NCBI GenBank assembly: GCA_963777325.1
Contig: CAVZQE010000022.1
Coordinates: 496,001-560,000, forward strand
Length of the DNA stretch: 64,000 nucleotides
Source: JAFAXA01 sp963777325
Lineage (GTDB): Bacteria > Pseudomonadota > Alphaproteobacteria > Acetobacterales > Acetobacteraceae
Reading direction: 5' to 3'
Under the pieces are notes generated by a model that was not told the origin of the DNA, made no database searches, and worked only from the letters and a program-made list of their open reading frames with translations. Below are positions 33,979 through 43,014 of this stretch, piece after piece. The stretch's first letter is position 1. Each line of letters starts with the position of its first letter. A program made the position numbers and the translations under genes.

Positions 33979-35808
33979 TCAGGCCGCCTCGTTCTCGCCG
34001 CTCCGGTCCGCCTTCTTGCGCGCGTGCGGGTCGAGATGGCGCTTGCGCAGCCGCACGGCGGACGGCGTCACCTCGACCAGCTCGTCGTCCTCGACATAGG
34101 CGATGGCCTGTTCGAGGCTCATCCGGCGCGGCGGGATCAGCAGCAGGGCGTCGTCCTTGCCGGCGGCGCGGATGTTGGTGAGCTTCTTCTCCTTGATCGG
34201 ATTCACGTCGAGGTCGTTGGCGCGGCTGTGCTCGCCGATAATCATGCCCTCGTACACCTTGTCGCCCGGATTGACGAACAGCGTGCCGCGATCCTGCAAG
34301 TAGAACAGCGCGTATTGCACGGCCTCGCCGTCGGCGTTCGAGATCAGCGAGCCGTTGCGGCGGCCCTCGACCGGACCCCGCCACGGGCCGAAACCCGCGA
34401 ACAGGCGGTTCATCACGCCGCTGCCGCGCGTGTCGGTCAGGAACTCGCCGTGGTAGCCGATCAGGCCCCGGCTCGGCATGCGGAAGACGAGCCGCACCTT
34501 GCCGCCGCCGGAGGGCCGCATGTCCTGCAACTCGCCGCGCCGGCGGCTGATCTTCTCGACGACCACCCCGGAATAGGGCTCGTCCACATCGACCAGCACC
34601 TCCTCCATCGGCTCCTCGCGCTCGCCGGTCTCTTCGTTGGCGCGGGTCAGCACGCGCGGGCGGCCGATGGTCAGCTCGAACCCCTCCCGCCGCATCTGCT
34701 CGATCAGCACGCCAAGCTGCAGCTCGCCCCTTCCCGCGACCTCAAACGCCTCGCTCTCGGGGCTGTCGGTCACCTTGATCGCGACGTTGCCCTCGGCCTC
34801 GCGGAACAACCGGTCGCGGATCTGGCGCGACGTGACCTTCTTGCCCTCGCGCCCCCCGAGCGGGCCGTCATTGATGCGAAAGGTCATGGCGAGGGTCGGC
34901 GGGTCGATCGGGTTGGCGGGCAGAGGCCCGGTCAGCTCCGGCGCGCCGATCGTGTCCGGCACCGTCGCCTCGGTCAGACCCGCGACCGCGATGATGTCCC
35001 CGGCCTCGGCCTCCTCCACCGGCACCCGGTCGAGTCCACGGAAGGACAGGAGCTTGGTCAGGCGGCCGGTCTCGACCGAGGAGCCGTCCGCGCGGATGAC
35101 CCGGACCGGCATGTTCAGCCTGGCCCTTCCCTGTTCCAGCCGGCCGGACAGCACCCGGCCGAGGAAGTTGTCGTACTCCAGGATCGTCGCGACCATCGCG
35201 AACGGCGCGTCCGGATCGACCGAGGGCGCGGGGACGTGGCGCAGCACCAGATCGAACAGCGCCGAGAGATCCTGGCGCGGCCCCTCCAGGCTCTCGTCCG
35301 CCCAGCCCTGCCGTCCCGAGGCGTACAGCATCGGAAAGTCGAGTTGCTCGTCGCTTGCGCCCAAGGCCGCGAACAGGTCGAACACTTCCGTATGGACCTC
35401 GTCGGGCCGCGCATCCCCGCGATCGACCTTGTTCACGACCACGACCGGCTTCAGGCCGCGCGCCAGCGCCTTGCCGACCACGAACTTGGTTTGCGGCAGC
35501 ACGCCTTCGGCGGCATCGACGAGCACGATCGCGCCGTCCACCATCATCAGGATGCGCTCGACCTCGCCGCCGAAATCGGCGTGGCCCGGCGTGTCCACGA
35601 TGTTGATGCGGACATCTTTCCAGACGACGCTCGTGCATTTGGCGAGAATCGTGATCCCGCGCTCGCGTTCGAGATCGTTGCGGTCCATCGCCCGCTCGGC
35701 GACGTGCTGGTGATCGCGGAACGATCCCGACTGCCTCAGGAGCTGATCGACTAGCGTTGTCTTGCCATGATCGACATGGGCGATAATGGCGATGTTCCGG
35801 ATCTGCAT
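33979..35808 (-). CDS. typA: Ribosome-associated GTPase TypA/BipA
   Basis: A 609-residue translational GTPase of the EF-G/LepA class, needed for 50S assembly in the cold and under stress. G1 is AHVDHGKTT, the switch I region RERGITILAKCT, G3 DTPGHADFGG and G4 NKVDR. Domains II, III and V follow, then the BipA-specific C-terminal domain with PSRGLIGYHGEFLTDTRGSG and EHSRANDLDVNPIKEKKLTN. The start MQIRNIAIIAHV (ATG 35806-35808) is preferred; 17 further in-frame residues upstream are not conserved. Length fits E. coli BipA (607). Confidence 0.95.
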   Translation of the reverse strand: MQIRNIAIIAHVDHGKTTLVDQLLRQSGSFRDHQHVAERAMDRNDLERERGITILAKCTSVVWKDVRINIVDTPGHADFGGEVERILMMVDGAIVLVDAAEGVLPQTKFVVGKALARGLKPVVVVNKVDRGDARPDEVHTEVFDLFAALGASDEQLDFPMLYASGRQGWADESLEGPRQDLSALFDLVLRHVPAPSVDPDAPFAMVATILEYDNFLGRVLSGRLEQGRARLNMPVRVIRADGSSVETGRLTKLLSFRGLDRVPVEEAEAGDIIAVAGLTEATVPDTIGAPELTGPLPANPIDPPTLAMTFRINDGPLGGREGKKVTSRQIRDRLFREAEGNVAIKVTDSPESEAFEVAGRGELQLGVLIEQMRREGFELTIGRPRVLTRANEETGEREEPMEEVLVDVDEPYSGVVVEKISRRRGELQDMRPSGGGKVRLVFRMPSRGLIGYHGEFLTDTRGSGVMNRLFAGFGPWRGPVEGRRNGSLISNADGEAVQYALFYLQDRGTLFVNPGDKVYEGMIIGEHSRANDLDVNPIKEKKLTNIRAAGKDDALLLIPPRRMSLEQAIAYVEDDELVEVTPSAVRLRKRHLDPHARKKADRSGENEAA

Positions 35809-35902
35809 ACGAACCCCGACGGCGGCCGCGACAGCGCGGACCGCATTATTGCGGCGCACACATAGTCAACCTACCGGCCGGCTGCGAGACCTAAATGGGC
35901 AG

Positions 35903-35933
35903 GCCCGCCCCGCGCGGCGTGCGAGAGGCGGGC
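35903..35933 (-). terminator. Possible hairpin upstream of typA
   Basis: GCCCGCC and GGCGGGC pair as a 7-bp stem around a 17-base GC-rich loop, between the small secreted-protein gene and typA on the same strand. It could end the upstream transcript. No T tract is present and the loop is long. Confidence 0.3.
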
Positions 35934-35967
35934 AGGACCGCGTCTCTCTCACGGCGGGCCGGAGCGA

Positions 35968-36594
35968 CTACATCCCGTTCGGACCGCCGCGTCCCGGCGC
36001 GGCCATGGGCGAGGCGCCCATCGGCACGCCCTGGTTGCCGCCCTGGTACGTGCCACCCTGATACGGGCTGCCCTGGTAGGGGCTGCCCTGACTGCCGTAG
36101 GACCGGTAGCCGCCGGTCATCGCCCCATTGCCCATCGGGCCGCCGCCTTGCGCCAGCGCCTGCTCGACCAGCTGCCTCGCCTGGCCGAGATCGCCACGGC
36201 CCAGCGCCTGCCGCGCCTGCTCCGTCATGTGCTGCATCGCGCCGCCGACCGGTCCCATGGTCGGGTCCGCCGGGTTGGCGGGGTTGTTGAGGAAGGCGGT
36301 CTCGGCGCGCTCGAGCGCCTCCTGGGCGGCGCCGGTCCGGCGCTGCGACAGCGCGCGCTGCGCGTCGCGAAGATAGGCCTCAGGCGAGGCGTTCTGGCCG
36401 CCATAGGGCGTCGGCAGGGTCGGGGCGACCTGGCCGCGCGCATCCGCGCCGTTGATATTGCTTGCCCGGTTCGACTCCGGGTAGGACATGCCGACGCCCG
36501 GCTCGTGCCCTGGCCGCGCGCCGGTCTGGTCCATCTGGGCCAGGGCCGGAAGGGCGAACGCCGCCCCGAACAGGGCGGCGGCGGTGAGCCTCAT
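35968..36594 (-). CDS. Secreted protein with helical repeat core and Gly/Tyr/Gln tail
   Basis: A 208-residue protein with a clear signal peptide (MRLTAAALFGAAFALPALA, cut before QMDQTG). The central part (YLRDAQRALSQRRTGAAQEA, LERAETAFL, TEQARQALGRGDLGQARQLV) looks like helical hairpin repeats. The C-terminus is a low-complexity run of SPYQG/GTYQGG units. Similar RTGxAQExLExAE proteins are common in Acetobacteraceae but have no known function. ATG 36592-36594 is the start because the signal peptide begins there. It lies between typA and a PfkB kinase gene on the same strand. Confidence 0.65.
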   Translation of the reverse strand: MRLTAAALFGAAFALPALAQMDQTGARPGHEPGVGMSYPESNRASNINGADARGQVAPTLPTPYGGQNASPEAYLRDAQRALSQRRTGAAQEALERAETAFLNNPANPADPTMGPVGGAMQHMTEQARQALGRGDLGQARQLVEQALAQGGGPMGNGAMTGGYRSYGSQGSPYQGSPYQGGTYQGGNQGVPMGASPMAAPGRGGPNGM

Positions 36595-36722
36595 CTTGCG
36601 CACGAAATCTCTCCTTCTCTCGCTCGCATGCGGGCATGCCGTCTCGGCATCCTGAAACCGAACGCAACGGTCGCGCCGGGTTCCGCGCGGCGGGGAAGGA
36701 ATCTTGCGGCAGGAGAACAACG

Positions 36723-37712
36723 TCAGAGGCCGGCCGCCCTGATGCGGCCGGGAAGGTCCGTTCGCGGCCGGCCGCCGTACTGCCCGATCACCTCGGAGGC
36801 CGCGATGCTGCCGAGCCGTCCGCAGGAAGCGAGATCGCGGCCAAGCGTAAGGCCGGTGAGGAACCCCGCCGCGTAGGCGTCGCCCGCGCCGGTGGTATCG
36901 ACGATGCGGGTGGGTTCGGCGGCCACCTCCACCCGCTCGTCGCCCCTCAGCACGAGGCTGCCGGCCTCGCTGCGGGTCAGCGCCGCCAGCCCGACCTCCT
37001 CGCGCGCGCGCTCGGCGGCGCGGGAGAATGCGTTCTCCTCGTAGAGACTGCAGATCTCGGCTTCGTTCGCGAACAGGATGTCGACGTGGCCGCGCACCAG
37101 CTCGCGGAAGGCATCGCGATGCCGGTCGACGCAGAACGGGTCCGACAAGGACAGCGCGACCTGGCGGCCGGCCGACCGGGCTTGCCCGGCCGCCAGCCGG
37201 AAGGCCGACTGGGCGGCGGGCGGGTCGAACAGATAGCCCTCCAGATAGACGATCGCGGCCTCGGCCACGAGCGCGGGATCGACATCGTGCTCGCCGAAGG
37301 CGACGCAGGCGCCGAGATAGGTGTTCATCGTCCGTTGCCCGTCCGGCGTTACCAGGATCAGGCACCGCGCCGTGGGCGCCCCGTCCGCGAGCGGCGCGGT
37401 CGGGAAATGCACGCCCGCGCGGGTAATGTCGTCGCGGAACGCCGCCCCGAGCGCGTCGTCCGCGACCTTGCCGAGAAAGCCGACCCGGGCGCCGAGGGAG
37501 GCGGCGACGGCGCAGGTATTGGCGACCGACCCGCCGCTGCTCTCCTGACCGGGCGGCATCTCCCGGTACAGGCGCTCGGCGCGCTCGGCGTCGATCAGCG
37601 CCATCGCGCCCTTGCGCATGTCGTGCTTGGACAGGAAGGCTTCGGGCGCCTGCGCCACCACATCGACAATGGCGTTGCCGATGCCGAGAATGTCGAATGA
37701 CGGCCGGGACAT
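36723..37712 (-). CDS. PfkB-family kinase, adenosine-kinase-like
   Basis: A 329-residue ribokinase-fold sugar/nucleoside kinase. FDILGIGNAIVDVVAQAPEA, SSGGSVANTCAVAASLGARV (substrate-binding GG) and RTMNTYLGACVAF are the N-terminal signature. DTTGAGDAYAAGFLTGLTLG is the PfkB anion-hole/catalytic motif with its base Asp. The lid region and YLEGYLFDPP match bacterial adenosine kinase-like PfkB proteins more closely than fructokinase. A longer upstream frame to 38432 is antisense to EI24 and rejected. Substrate is inferred; confidence in PfkB membership is high. Confidence 0.88.
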   Translation of the reverse strand: MSRPSFDILGIGNAIVDVVAQAPEAFLSKHDMRKGAMALIDAERAERLYREMPPGQESSGGSVANTCAVAASLGARVGFLGKVADDALGAAFRDDITRAGVHFPTAPLADGAPTARCLILVTPDGQRTMNTYLGACVAFGEHDVDPALVAEAAIVYLEGYLFDPPAAQSAFRLAAGQARSAGRQVALSLSDPFCVDRHRDAFRELVRGHVDILFANEAEICSLYEENAFSRAAERAREEVGLAALTRSEAGSLVLRGDERVEVAAEPTRIVDTTGAGDAYAAGFLTGLTLGRDLASCGRLGSIAASEVIGQYGGRPRTDLPGRIRAAGL

Positions 37713-37790
37713 GCGCGAGCTCCTGATGATCGGCCCGCCTAACATCGCCGGCACGGCCCGGCAACCGCCGGCGACGGAGAGGACGCCCGC

Positions 37791-38480
37791 ATGAACCGCC
37801 TGTTCTGGCCGGCCGCTCGCGCGCTCGCGCAGATCGGCGACCCGGTGTTTCTCGGCGTGCTTTGGCGCAGCGCCGCCTGGTCCGCGCTGTGCTTTCTCGG
37901 GGTGTTCGCGGGGGCCGTGTGGGCCGTGCATCATCTGTTCGATGTGCAGGGAGCCTGGCGCTGGCTCGCCGATGTCGCGAGCGGCGTCGGCACGGCCCTG
38001 CTCGCGCTCTGGCTGTTCCTGCCCGTGGCGGTGGTGATCGGCGCGCTCTACGTCGAGCGCGTTGCGGGGGCCGTCGAGCGGCGCTACTACCCGGCGCTGC
38101 CTCCGGCCCGGGGCGCGTCGCTCGCCGTCCAGGTCTGGGACGGCGTCGCCGTCGGCGCCCGCGTGCTGCTGATGAACGTGGCCGCGCTCGCGCTCGCCCT
38201 GATCGTACCCGGGATTGGCCTCGTGCTGGCGTGGGCGATCGCCGCCTTCGCGATCGGGCGGGGGCTGTTCGTCGCGGTCGCCATGCGCCGGATGAGCCGG
38301 CCCGAGGCCGAGAGCGTTTATCGGCGGCGGCGGCTGACGGTGCTGGCGCAAGGCGGTGCGCTCGCGCTGCTCGGATACGTCCCGCTGCTCAACCTGCTGC
38401 TGCCGGTGATCGGCGGGGCCGTGATGGTGCACGTGCTCGACGAGGCGCTGGCGTCCGGGTACCGTGCGCGCCTCGCCTGA
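37791..38480 (+). CDS. EI24/CysZ-like membrane protein
   Basis: A 229-residue inner-membrane protein with about four to six hydrophobic segments: WSALCFLGVFAGAVWAVHHL, GTALLALWLFLPVAVVIGAL, ALALIVPGIGLVLAWAIAAF and LLGYVPLLNLLLPVIGGAVM. YVPLLNLLLPVIG is the EI24/CysZ re-entrant hallmark. CysZ imports sulfate, but alphaproteobacterial EI24 proteins have not been linked to sulfate and no cysteine gene is adjacent. Divergent from the PfkB gene across 78 bp and followed by bactofilin after 146 bp. Confidence 0.8.
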   Translation: MNRLFWPAARALAQIGDPVFLGVLWRSAAWSALCFLGVFAGAVWAVHHLFDVQGAWRWLADVASGVGTALLALWLFLPVAVVIGALYVERVAGAVERRYYPALPPARGASLAVQVWDGVAVGARVLLMNVAALALALIVPGIGLVLAWAIAAFAIGRGLFVAVAMRRMSRPEAESVYRRRRLTVLAQGGALALLGYVPLLNLLLPVIGGAVMVHVLDEALASGYRARLA

Positions 38481-38626
38481 AGCGACTTCTTGCGTGCGGA
38501 ACTTTGTTTCGATCCGCCCGCCGCGATCCGCCGCGATCTGCCGGTTGTTCAGGTCACGGCGGCCGTGTTAGGCGATTCGTCGTCAAGCCGAAGCCCGGAT
38601 TCCGCAACAGATCAGGTGGTGCGCTC

Positions 38627-39394
38627 GTGTTCAAACGCCGCAGGCCGGACGATCCGCAGATTGTCGCGCGGGACGCCACCCCGCCCAGGCTCGCCCCGCC
38701 TACGCTCCCATCTCCGCCCGCGCCGAAGCAGCCGGAGGCAAGCGGCGGCGCGCCGCGGGCCGCTCCGGTCCTGGCTCCGGCTCAGCCGAAGCCGGGCGAG
38801 GGCAGCCTCGGCGTTCCACCGTTCCGCCCGGCCCCAGAAAAGGAAACGCCCGTCATGGCCCGCACGCCCTTCACCTCGTCTCCGCCCGCGCCGCCCACGT
38901 CCGCGATCCCGCCGCAGCCGCCCTCCGGCCAGTCGCCGCTGGGCGCGCGCCCGGTCAGCGTCGGTCCCGCCTCCGTCCAGTCGCCGATCCGCCCCGCCGC
39001 CCAGGAACGCCGGACCTTGGTGGTCGGGCGCGGCATCAGCGTGCAGGGCACCGTCCAGGACGCCGAGCGGCTCGTCGTCGAAGGCACGGTGGAAGCGACC
39101 ATGGTGCAGGCGACCGAGCTGGCGATCACGCAAGGCGGTCTGTTCAAGGGCGAGGCGCAGGTCGAGGACGCCGAGATCGCCGGCACGATGGATGGCACCC
39201 TGACCGTGCGCGGCGGCCTCGTCGTGCGCGGCTCCGGCCGGGTGCTCGGGACCGCTCGCTGCAAGCGCCTCAAGGTCGAGGATGGCGGTCAGATCACCGG
39301 CCGCATCGAGATGGTGGGCGAGGGCGGCGAGCCGTCATCGGGTTCCGCGCCGCGAACCGAGCCGGTGCGCATGACGCCGGAGACGGTCGGCTGA
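38627..39394 (+). CDS. Bactofilin
   Basis: A 255-residue cytoskeletal polymer-forming protein. A Pro/Ala-rich disordered N-terminus (about 125 residues) precedes the DUF583 beta-helix: RRTLVVGRGISVQGTVQDAE, RLVVEGTVEATMVQATELAI and SGRVLGTARCKRLKVEDGGQ. Bactofilins assemble into filaments without nucleotide and localise wall enzymes and stalk or motility factors. GTG 38627 has an AGGTGG site 8 bases upstream and gives VFKRRRPDD; in-frame sequence further upstream overlaps EI24. The long N-terminus is atypical in length for the family, but such linkers are common in alphaproteobacteria. Confidence 0.88.
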   Translation: MFKRRRPDDPQIVARDATPPRLAPPTLPSPPAPKQPEASGGAPRAAPVLAPAQPKPGEGSLGVPPFRPAPEKETPVMARTPFTSSPPAPPTSAIPPQPPSGQSPLGARPVSVGPASVQSPIRPAAQERRTLVVGRGISVQGTVQDAERLVVEGTVEATMVQATELAITQGGLFKGEAQVEDAEIAGTMDGTLTVRGGLVVRGSGRVLGTARCKRLKVEDGGQITGRIEMVGEGGEPSSGSAPRTEPVRMTPETVG

Positions 39395-39419
39395 TCGATT
39401 GGTTGCTGCGGCCGACGTA

Positions 39420-40307
39420 TCAGCCGCCAAAGGTTATCATCAGGGCAAGCATCAGCGGCAGGGACAATGCCGCCAGCCATGTCGAGACGGCGACAAGGCC
39501 GGCAACCTCGTCCGGCTCGTTATCCCACCGTTGCGCGAAAACGTAGCTGCTGACCGCTACCGGCATCGCGCATTGCAGGATGAGGACGTTTCGGGCGGTC
39601 GGCGAAAGCCCGAACAAGAGCGCGACGGCAAAGCCGATCGCTCCGCCCCCGAGGCTGCGCGCCAGCGAGAACACGACAGCGCGCCGGAGCGCGTTCGCCC
39701 GGATGCGCGCAATCGACGCGCCGACCATCATGAGCATCAGCGGGATGGCGATGCCGCCGAGCAGCGAGGCACCCTGCCCGACAAACTGGGGCAGCCTGAC
39801 AGGCAGGGTCTGAAACAGAGCCCCGATCGCGATGGCGTAGATCAGCGGGGTGCGCCCCAGGACGCCGGGCTTGATCGTACCCGCCGAGATCGCCTGGCTG
39901 AACACTGCATTGAAAGCATTGGAGACGGCGGAAAACGCGATAGCGTAACCCAGGCCGGGCTGACCGAACACGTAGAGCGCCAGCGGGATGCCAAGGAAAC
40001 CGGCGTTCCCCCAGGTCACGGATGGAAGATAGGTTTGTAGCCGCAGTCCCGACAATCGCAGCGTCACGGTGCCGCCGACGGCGAGCACGACCAGGCAGAC
40101 AAGCGTCGCGGCGGCGCTCTCGAAGAACGCCGTGGCCGGTACCGGCGCGCTGGCCAAGGCCGAGAGGGCAAGGCAGGGCATGCCGATGTCCAGCGACAAC
40201 TGACCGAGCATCGCATTGTCGAACGGCCGTCCGAGCCTGACCCAGCCATAGCCCAAACCGATGACCGCCGTCGGCGGAACGAGCGCGTTGAGGAGGATGG
40301 GCAACAC
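39420..40307 (-). CDS. AEC-family (auxin efflux carrier-type) transporter
   Basis: A 295-residue, roughly ten-helix permease of the AEC/bile-acid-arsenite superfamily. The N-terminal IVxxLxP-like segment (LPILLNALVPPTAVIGLGYG), TWGNAGFLGIPLALYVFGQP (crossover motif NxGFxG), and the C-terminal QCAMPVAVSSYVFAQRWDNE (with xMP and the second crossover) are diagnostic. Substrates of relatives include malate and other organic acids; maeB lies upstream on the same strand, which fits dicarboxylate traffic. Start GTG 40305-40307 has GGAGG 7 bases upstream. A CRP/FNR-like site lies about 145 bp upstream. Substrate inferred only. Confidence 0.82.
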   Translation of the reverse strand: MLPILLNALVPPTAVIGLGYGWVRLGRPFDNAMLGQLSLDIGMPCLALSALASAPVPATAFFESAAATLVCLVVLAVGGTVTLRLSGLRLQTYLPSVTWGNAGFLGIPLALYVFGQPGLGYAIAFSAVSNAFNAVFSQAISAGTIKPGVLGRTPLIYAIAIGALFQTLPVRLPQFVGQGASLLGGIAIPLMLMMVGASIARIRANALRRAVVFSLARSLGGGAIGFAVALLFGLSPTARNVLILQCAMPVAVSSYVFAQRWDNEPDEVAGLVAVSTWLAALSLPLMLALMITFGG

Positions 40308-40451
40308 TTTAAGCCTCCGCCGTCGGGAGGAGTCGTGCCTACGGAGTAGCTCTGAACCTTTGAGGCTTCTGCCGGGGGTTCTGGCCCGTGCAACAGCCGG
40401 CGCTCGGTTGGCTCGCTCGCCCCTCTTATACGCGGAGCATCTCGCAAAGCC

Positions 40452-40467
40452 TGTGATGCGCATCACG
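40452..40467. promoter_or_regulatory. Candidate CRP/FNR-family binding site
   Basis: TGTGATGCGCATCACG contains a 14-bp perfect palindrome (GTGATGCGCATCAC) and matches the CRP consensus TGTGA, 6 bases, TCACA at 9 of 10 positions. It lies between maeB and the AEC transporter, about 145 bp before the transporter's start. Which CRP/FNR-type protein binds, if any, is unknown. Confidence 0.4.
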
Positions 40468-40557
40468 TCGACGCGTGATCGCTGCTCGAATTGAATAAGC
40501 GCAGGCTCGCAGTGAGATGCGGCCTTGCGAACCGGACTGAACGGGAATCCCGCCCTA

Positions 40558-42858
40558 CTAGCGCCCGCCCTCCCGCAGCGCCTCCGCCTGGTGCGCGGCG
40601 AGGCACGCCACGTCGACGATCTGGCTGACCGAGCTATCCATCGGCACGATCTGCGCGGCTTTCGTGAGCCCGATCAGCAGCGGCCCGATCGTGCTGCCGC
40701 CGCTGAGGCGCGGCAGCAGGCGCGAGGTGATGTGCGCCGAGTGCAGCCCCGGCATCAGCAGCACGTTCGCGGGGCCGGTCAGGCGGCAGAACGGATACAG
40801 CGCGCGCAGGCGCGGCTCCAGCGCCACGTCCGGGCTCATCTCGCCGTCATACTCGAAGTCGACGCCGCGCTCGTCGAGGATCGCGACCGCTTCCCGCATC
40901 GTCTCCGCCCCCGCATGGCTCGGATTGCCGAAGGTCGAGTGCGACAGCAGCGCGACGCGCGGCTCGTGGCCGAGGCGCCGCGCCGCCTGCGCCGCGCCCA
41001 TCGCGATCTCGGCCATCTCGTGCGCGTTCGGACGAAAGTGCATCATCGTGTCGGCGATGAAGATCGTGCGGCCGCGCATGCCAACCATCAAGGTCAGGCC
41101 GAACGCGAGCGCCCCGGGCGGCGGCTCGAGCAGCAGGCCGATATCCTGCATCGAGACGGCGGCCGAGCGCGTCAGGCCGGTGATCATCGCGTCGGCATCG
41201 CCGGTCGCGACCATCGAGGCGGCGAACACGTTGCGGTTCTGGTTGACCATGCGCTGGCAATCGCGGAAGAGATAGCCGCGCCGTTGCAGCCTCGCATAAA
41301 GATGCTCGGCATAGCGCTTGTTCGCGTGCGACAGGCGGGCGTTATGGATCTCCACCTGCGGACAATGCCCGAGGCCGAGCTGGGCCATCACGTCCCGCAC
41401 CGTCTCCTCGCGTCCGATCAGCACGGGCGTTCCGTACCCGGCATTGCTAAAGGCGACCGCCGCGCGCACCGTCTTCTCGTCCTCGCCTTCCGCGAACACC
41501 ACGCGCTTCGGGTTGTCGCGCACGCTCTCCATGATGGCGTCGAGCGCGTTCGCGGTCGGATCGAGCCGCCCCGACAATTCGCGCGCGTAGCGGCGCAGAT
41601 CGCCGAGCGGCCGGCGCGCGACGCCGCTCTCCATCGCCGCGCGCGCGACGGCGGGCGGAACCCAGGCGATCAGGCGCGGATCGAACGCGTTCGGGATGAT
41701 GTAGTCCGGGCCGAAGGTGAGGCGGCTGCCGGCGGAGGCGCGATGCACCTCGTCCGGCACGTCCTCTCGCGCGAGCTTGGCCAGCGCCTCCGCCGCCGCG
41801 ATCTTCATCGGCTCGTTGATCGTGCTCGCCCGCACATCCAGCGCGCCGCGAAAGATGTAGGGGAAGCCGAGCACGTTGTTGACCTGGTTCGGATAGTCGC
41901 TGCGCCCGGTGGCGATGATCGCGTTCGGACGCACCGCGCGCGCCTCTTCCGGCGTGATCTCGGGATCGGGGTTGGCCATCGCGAACAGGATCGGCCGCTC
42001 CGCCATCGACGCGACCATGCCGGCGCTCAGCGCGCCCTTCGCGGACAGGCCGAAGAAAATGTCGGCGCCCTCCAGCGCCTCCGCGAGCGTACGCGCCCGG
42101 CTCATGGTGGCGTGGGCGGACTTCCATTGGTTCATCCCGGCCGCCCGCCCCTGATGGACGACGCCCTTCGTGTCGCACAGCACGATGTTCTCCGGGCGCA
42201 TGCCCATCGCCTTCATCAGTTCGACGCAGGCGATCGCGGCCGCGCCGGCGCCGTTGACGACGAGCCGTGCATCGCGCAGGTCGCGGCCGGTCAGATGGCA
42301 GGCGTTGATCAGGCCGGCCGCGGCGACGATCGCGGTGCCGTGCTGATCGTCGTGAAAGACCGGGATGTCCATCAGCTCGCGCAGGCGCTGCTCGATGATG
42401 AAGCATTCCGGGGCCTTGATGTCCTCGAGATTGACGCCGCCGAAACCGGGGCCCAGATAGCGGACGGCGTTGACGAATTCGTCCACGTCCTCGGTGCCGA
42501 TTTCGAGGTCGATCCCGTCCACGTCGGCGAAGCGCTTGAACAGCGCGACCTTGCCCTCCATGACCGGCTTGCTCGCGACCGCGCCGAGATTGCCGAGGCC
42601 GAGCACCGCGGTGCCGTTGGAAACGACCGCGACCATGTTGCCCTTGGTCGTGTAGTCGTAGGCGAGAGCGGGCTCGCGGTGGATGCGCAGGCACGGCTCG
42701 GCGACGCCGGGCGAGTAGGCGAGCGAGAGGTCGCGGGCGGTATTCAGCGGCTTGCTGATGCGGGTCTCCAGCTTGCCGGGCCGGCCGCTCGCATGCAGCG
42801 CCAGCGCTTCCTCCGCTGAAACTCGCGCCGTGCGATGTTCAATCACGCCATCGGCCAT
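40558..42858 (-). CDS. maeB: NADP-dependent malic enzyme with phosphotransacetylase-like domain
   Basis: A 766-residue MaeB that decarboxylates malate to pyruvate, making NADPH. The malic N-terminal domain has DLSLAYSPGVAEPCLRIHRE and DYTTKGNMVAVVSNGTAVLG. The metal/Lys site is in FGGVNLEDIKAPECFIIEQR and IPVFHDDQHGTAIVAAAGLI. The Rossmann region is VVNGAGAAAIACVELMKAMG. From about residue 430 (DAIMESVRDNPKRVVFAEGE) a Pta-like C-terminal domain follows, thought to bind acetyl-CoA as an allosteric signal. Start ATG 42856-42858. Divergent from mutS across 156 bp. Confidence 0.95.
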   Translation of the reverse strand: MADGVIEHRTARVSAEEALALHASGRPGKLETRISKPLNTARDLSLAYSPGVAEPCLRIHREPALAYDYTTKGNMVAVVSNGTAVLGLGNLGAVASKPVMEGKVALFKRFADVDGIDLEIGTEDVDEFVNAVRYLGPGFGGVNLEDIKAPECFIIEQRLRELMDIPVFHDDQHGTAIVAAAGLINACHLTGRDLRDARLVVNGAGAAAIACVELMKAMGMRPENIVLCDTKGVVHQGRAAGMNQWKSAHATMSRARTLAEALEGADIFFGLSAKGALSAGMVASMAERPILFAMANPDPEITPEEARAVRPNAIIATGRSDYPNQVNNVLGFPYIFRGALDVRASTINEPMKIAAAEALAKLAREDVPDEVHRASAGSRLTFGPDYIIPNAFDPRLIAWVPPAVARAAMESGVARRPLGDLRRYARELSGRLDPTANALDAIMESVRDNPKRVVFAEGEDEKTVRAAVAFSNAGYGTPVLIGREETVRDVMAQLGLGHCPQVEIHNARLSHANKRYAEHLYARLQRRGYLFRDCQRMVNQNRNVFAASMVATGDADAMITGLTRSAAVSMQDIGLLLEPPPGALAFGLTLMVGMRGRTIFIADTMMHFRPNAHEMAEIAMGAAQAARRLGHEPRVALLSHSTFGNPSHAGAETMREAVAILDERGVDFEYDGEMSPDVALEPRLRALYPFCRLTGPANVLLMPGLHSAHITSRLLPRLSGGSTIGPLLIGLTKAAQIVPMDSSVSQIVDVACLAAHQAEALREGGR

Positions 42859-43014
42859 GACGCCCTTCCCCCTGCCGCTTTCTGCTTTGTTCCATCGGCA
42901 TCATGGCGGCGGCCGCAGGCGAGGGGAAGCCGTGGGCGTGCAGGGCTGGGTCCGCCGCCGCACCGGCCGTGAGCTCCGCTTTCCGCCGGTTGAACCGGCC
43001 GCTAAACCGCAGCC

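Noticed and set aside
36723..38432. Longer N-terminus for the PfkB kinase
   Set aside because: The extra 240 residues are antisense to the EI24 gene, and the family begins at MSRPSFDILGIGNAI (37712).
40525..42819. Plus-strand frame of 764 codons opposite maeB
   Set aside because: Arg/His-rich composition typical of GC-rich antisense; maeB on the minus strand has every conserved motif.
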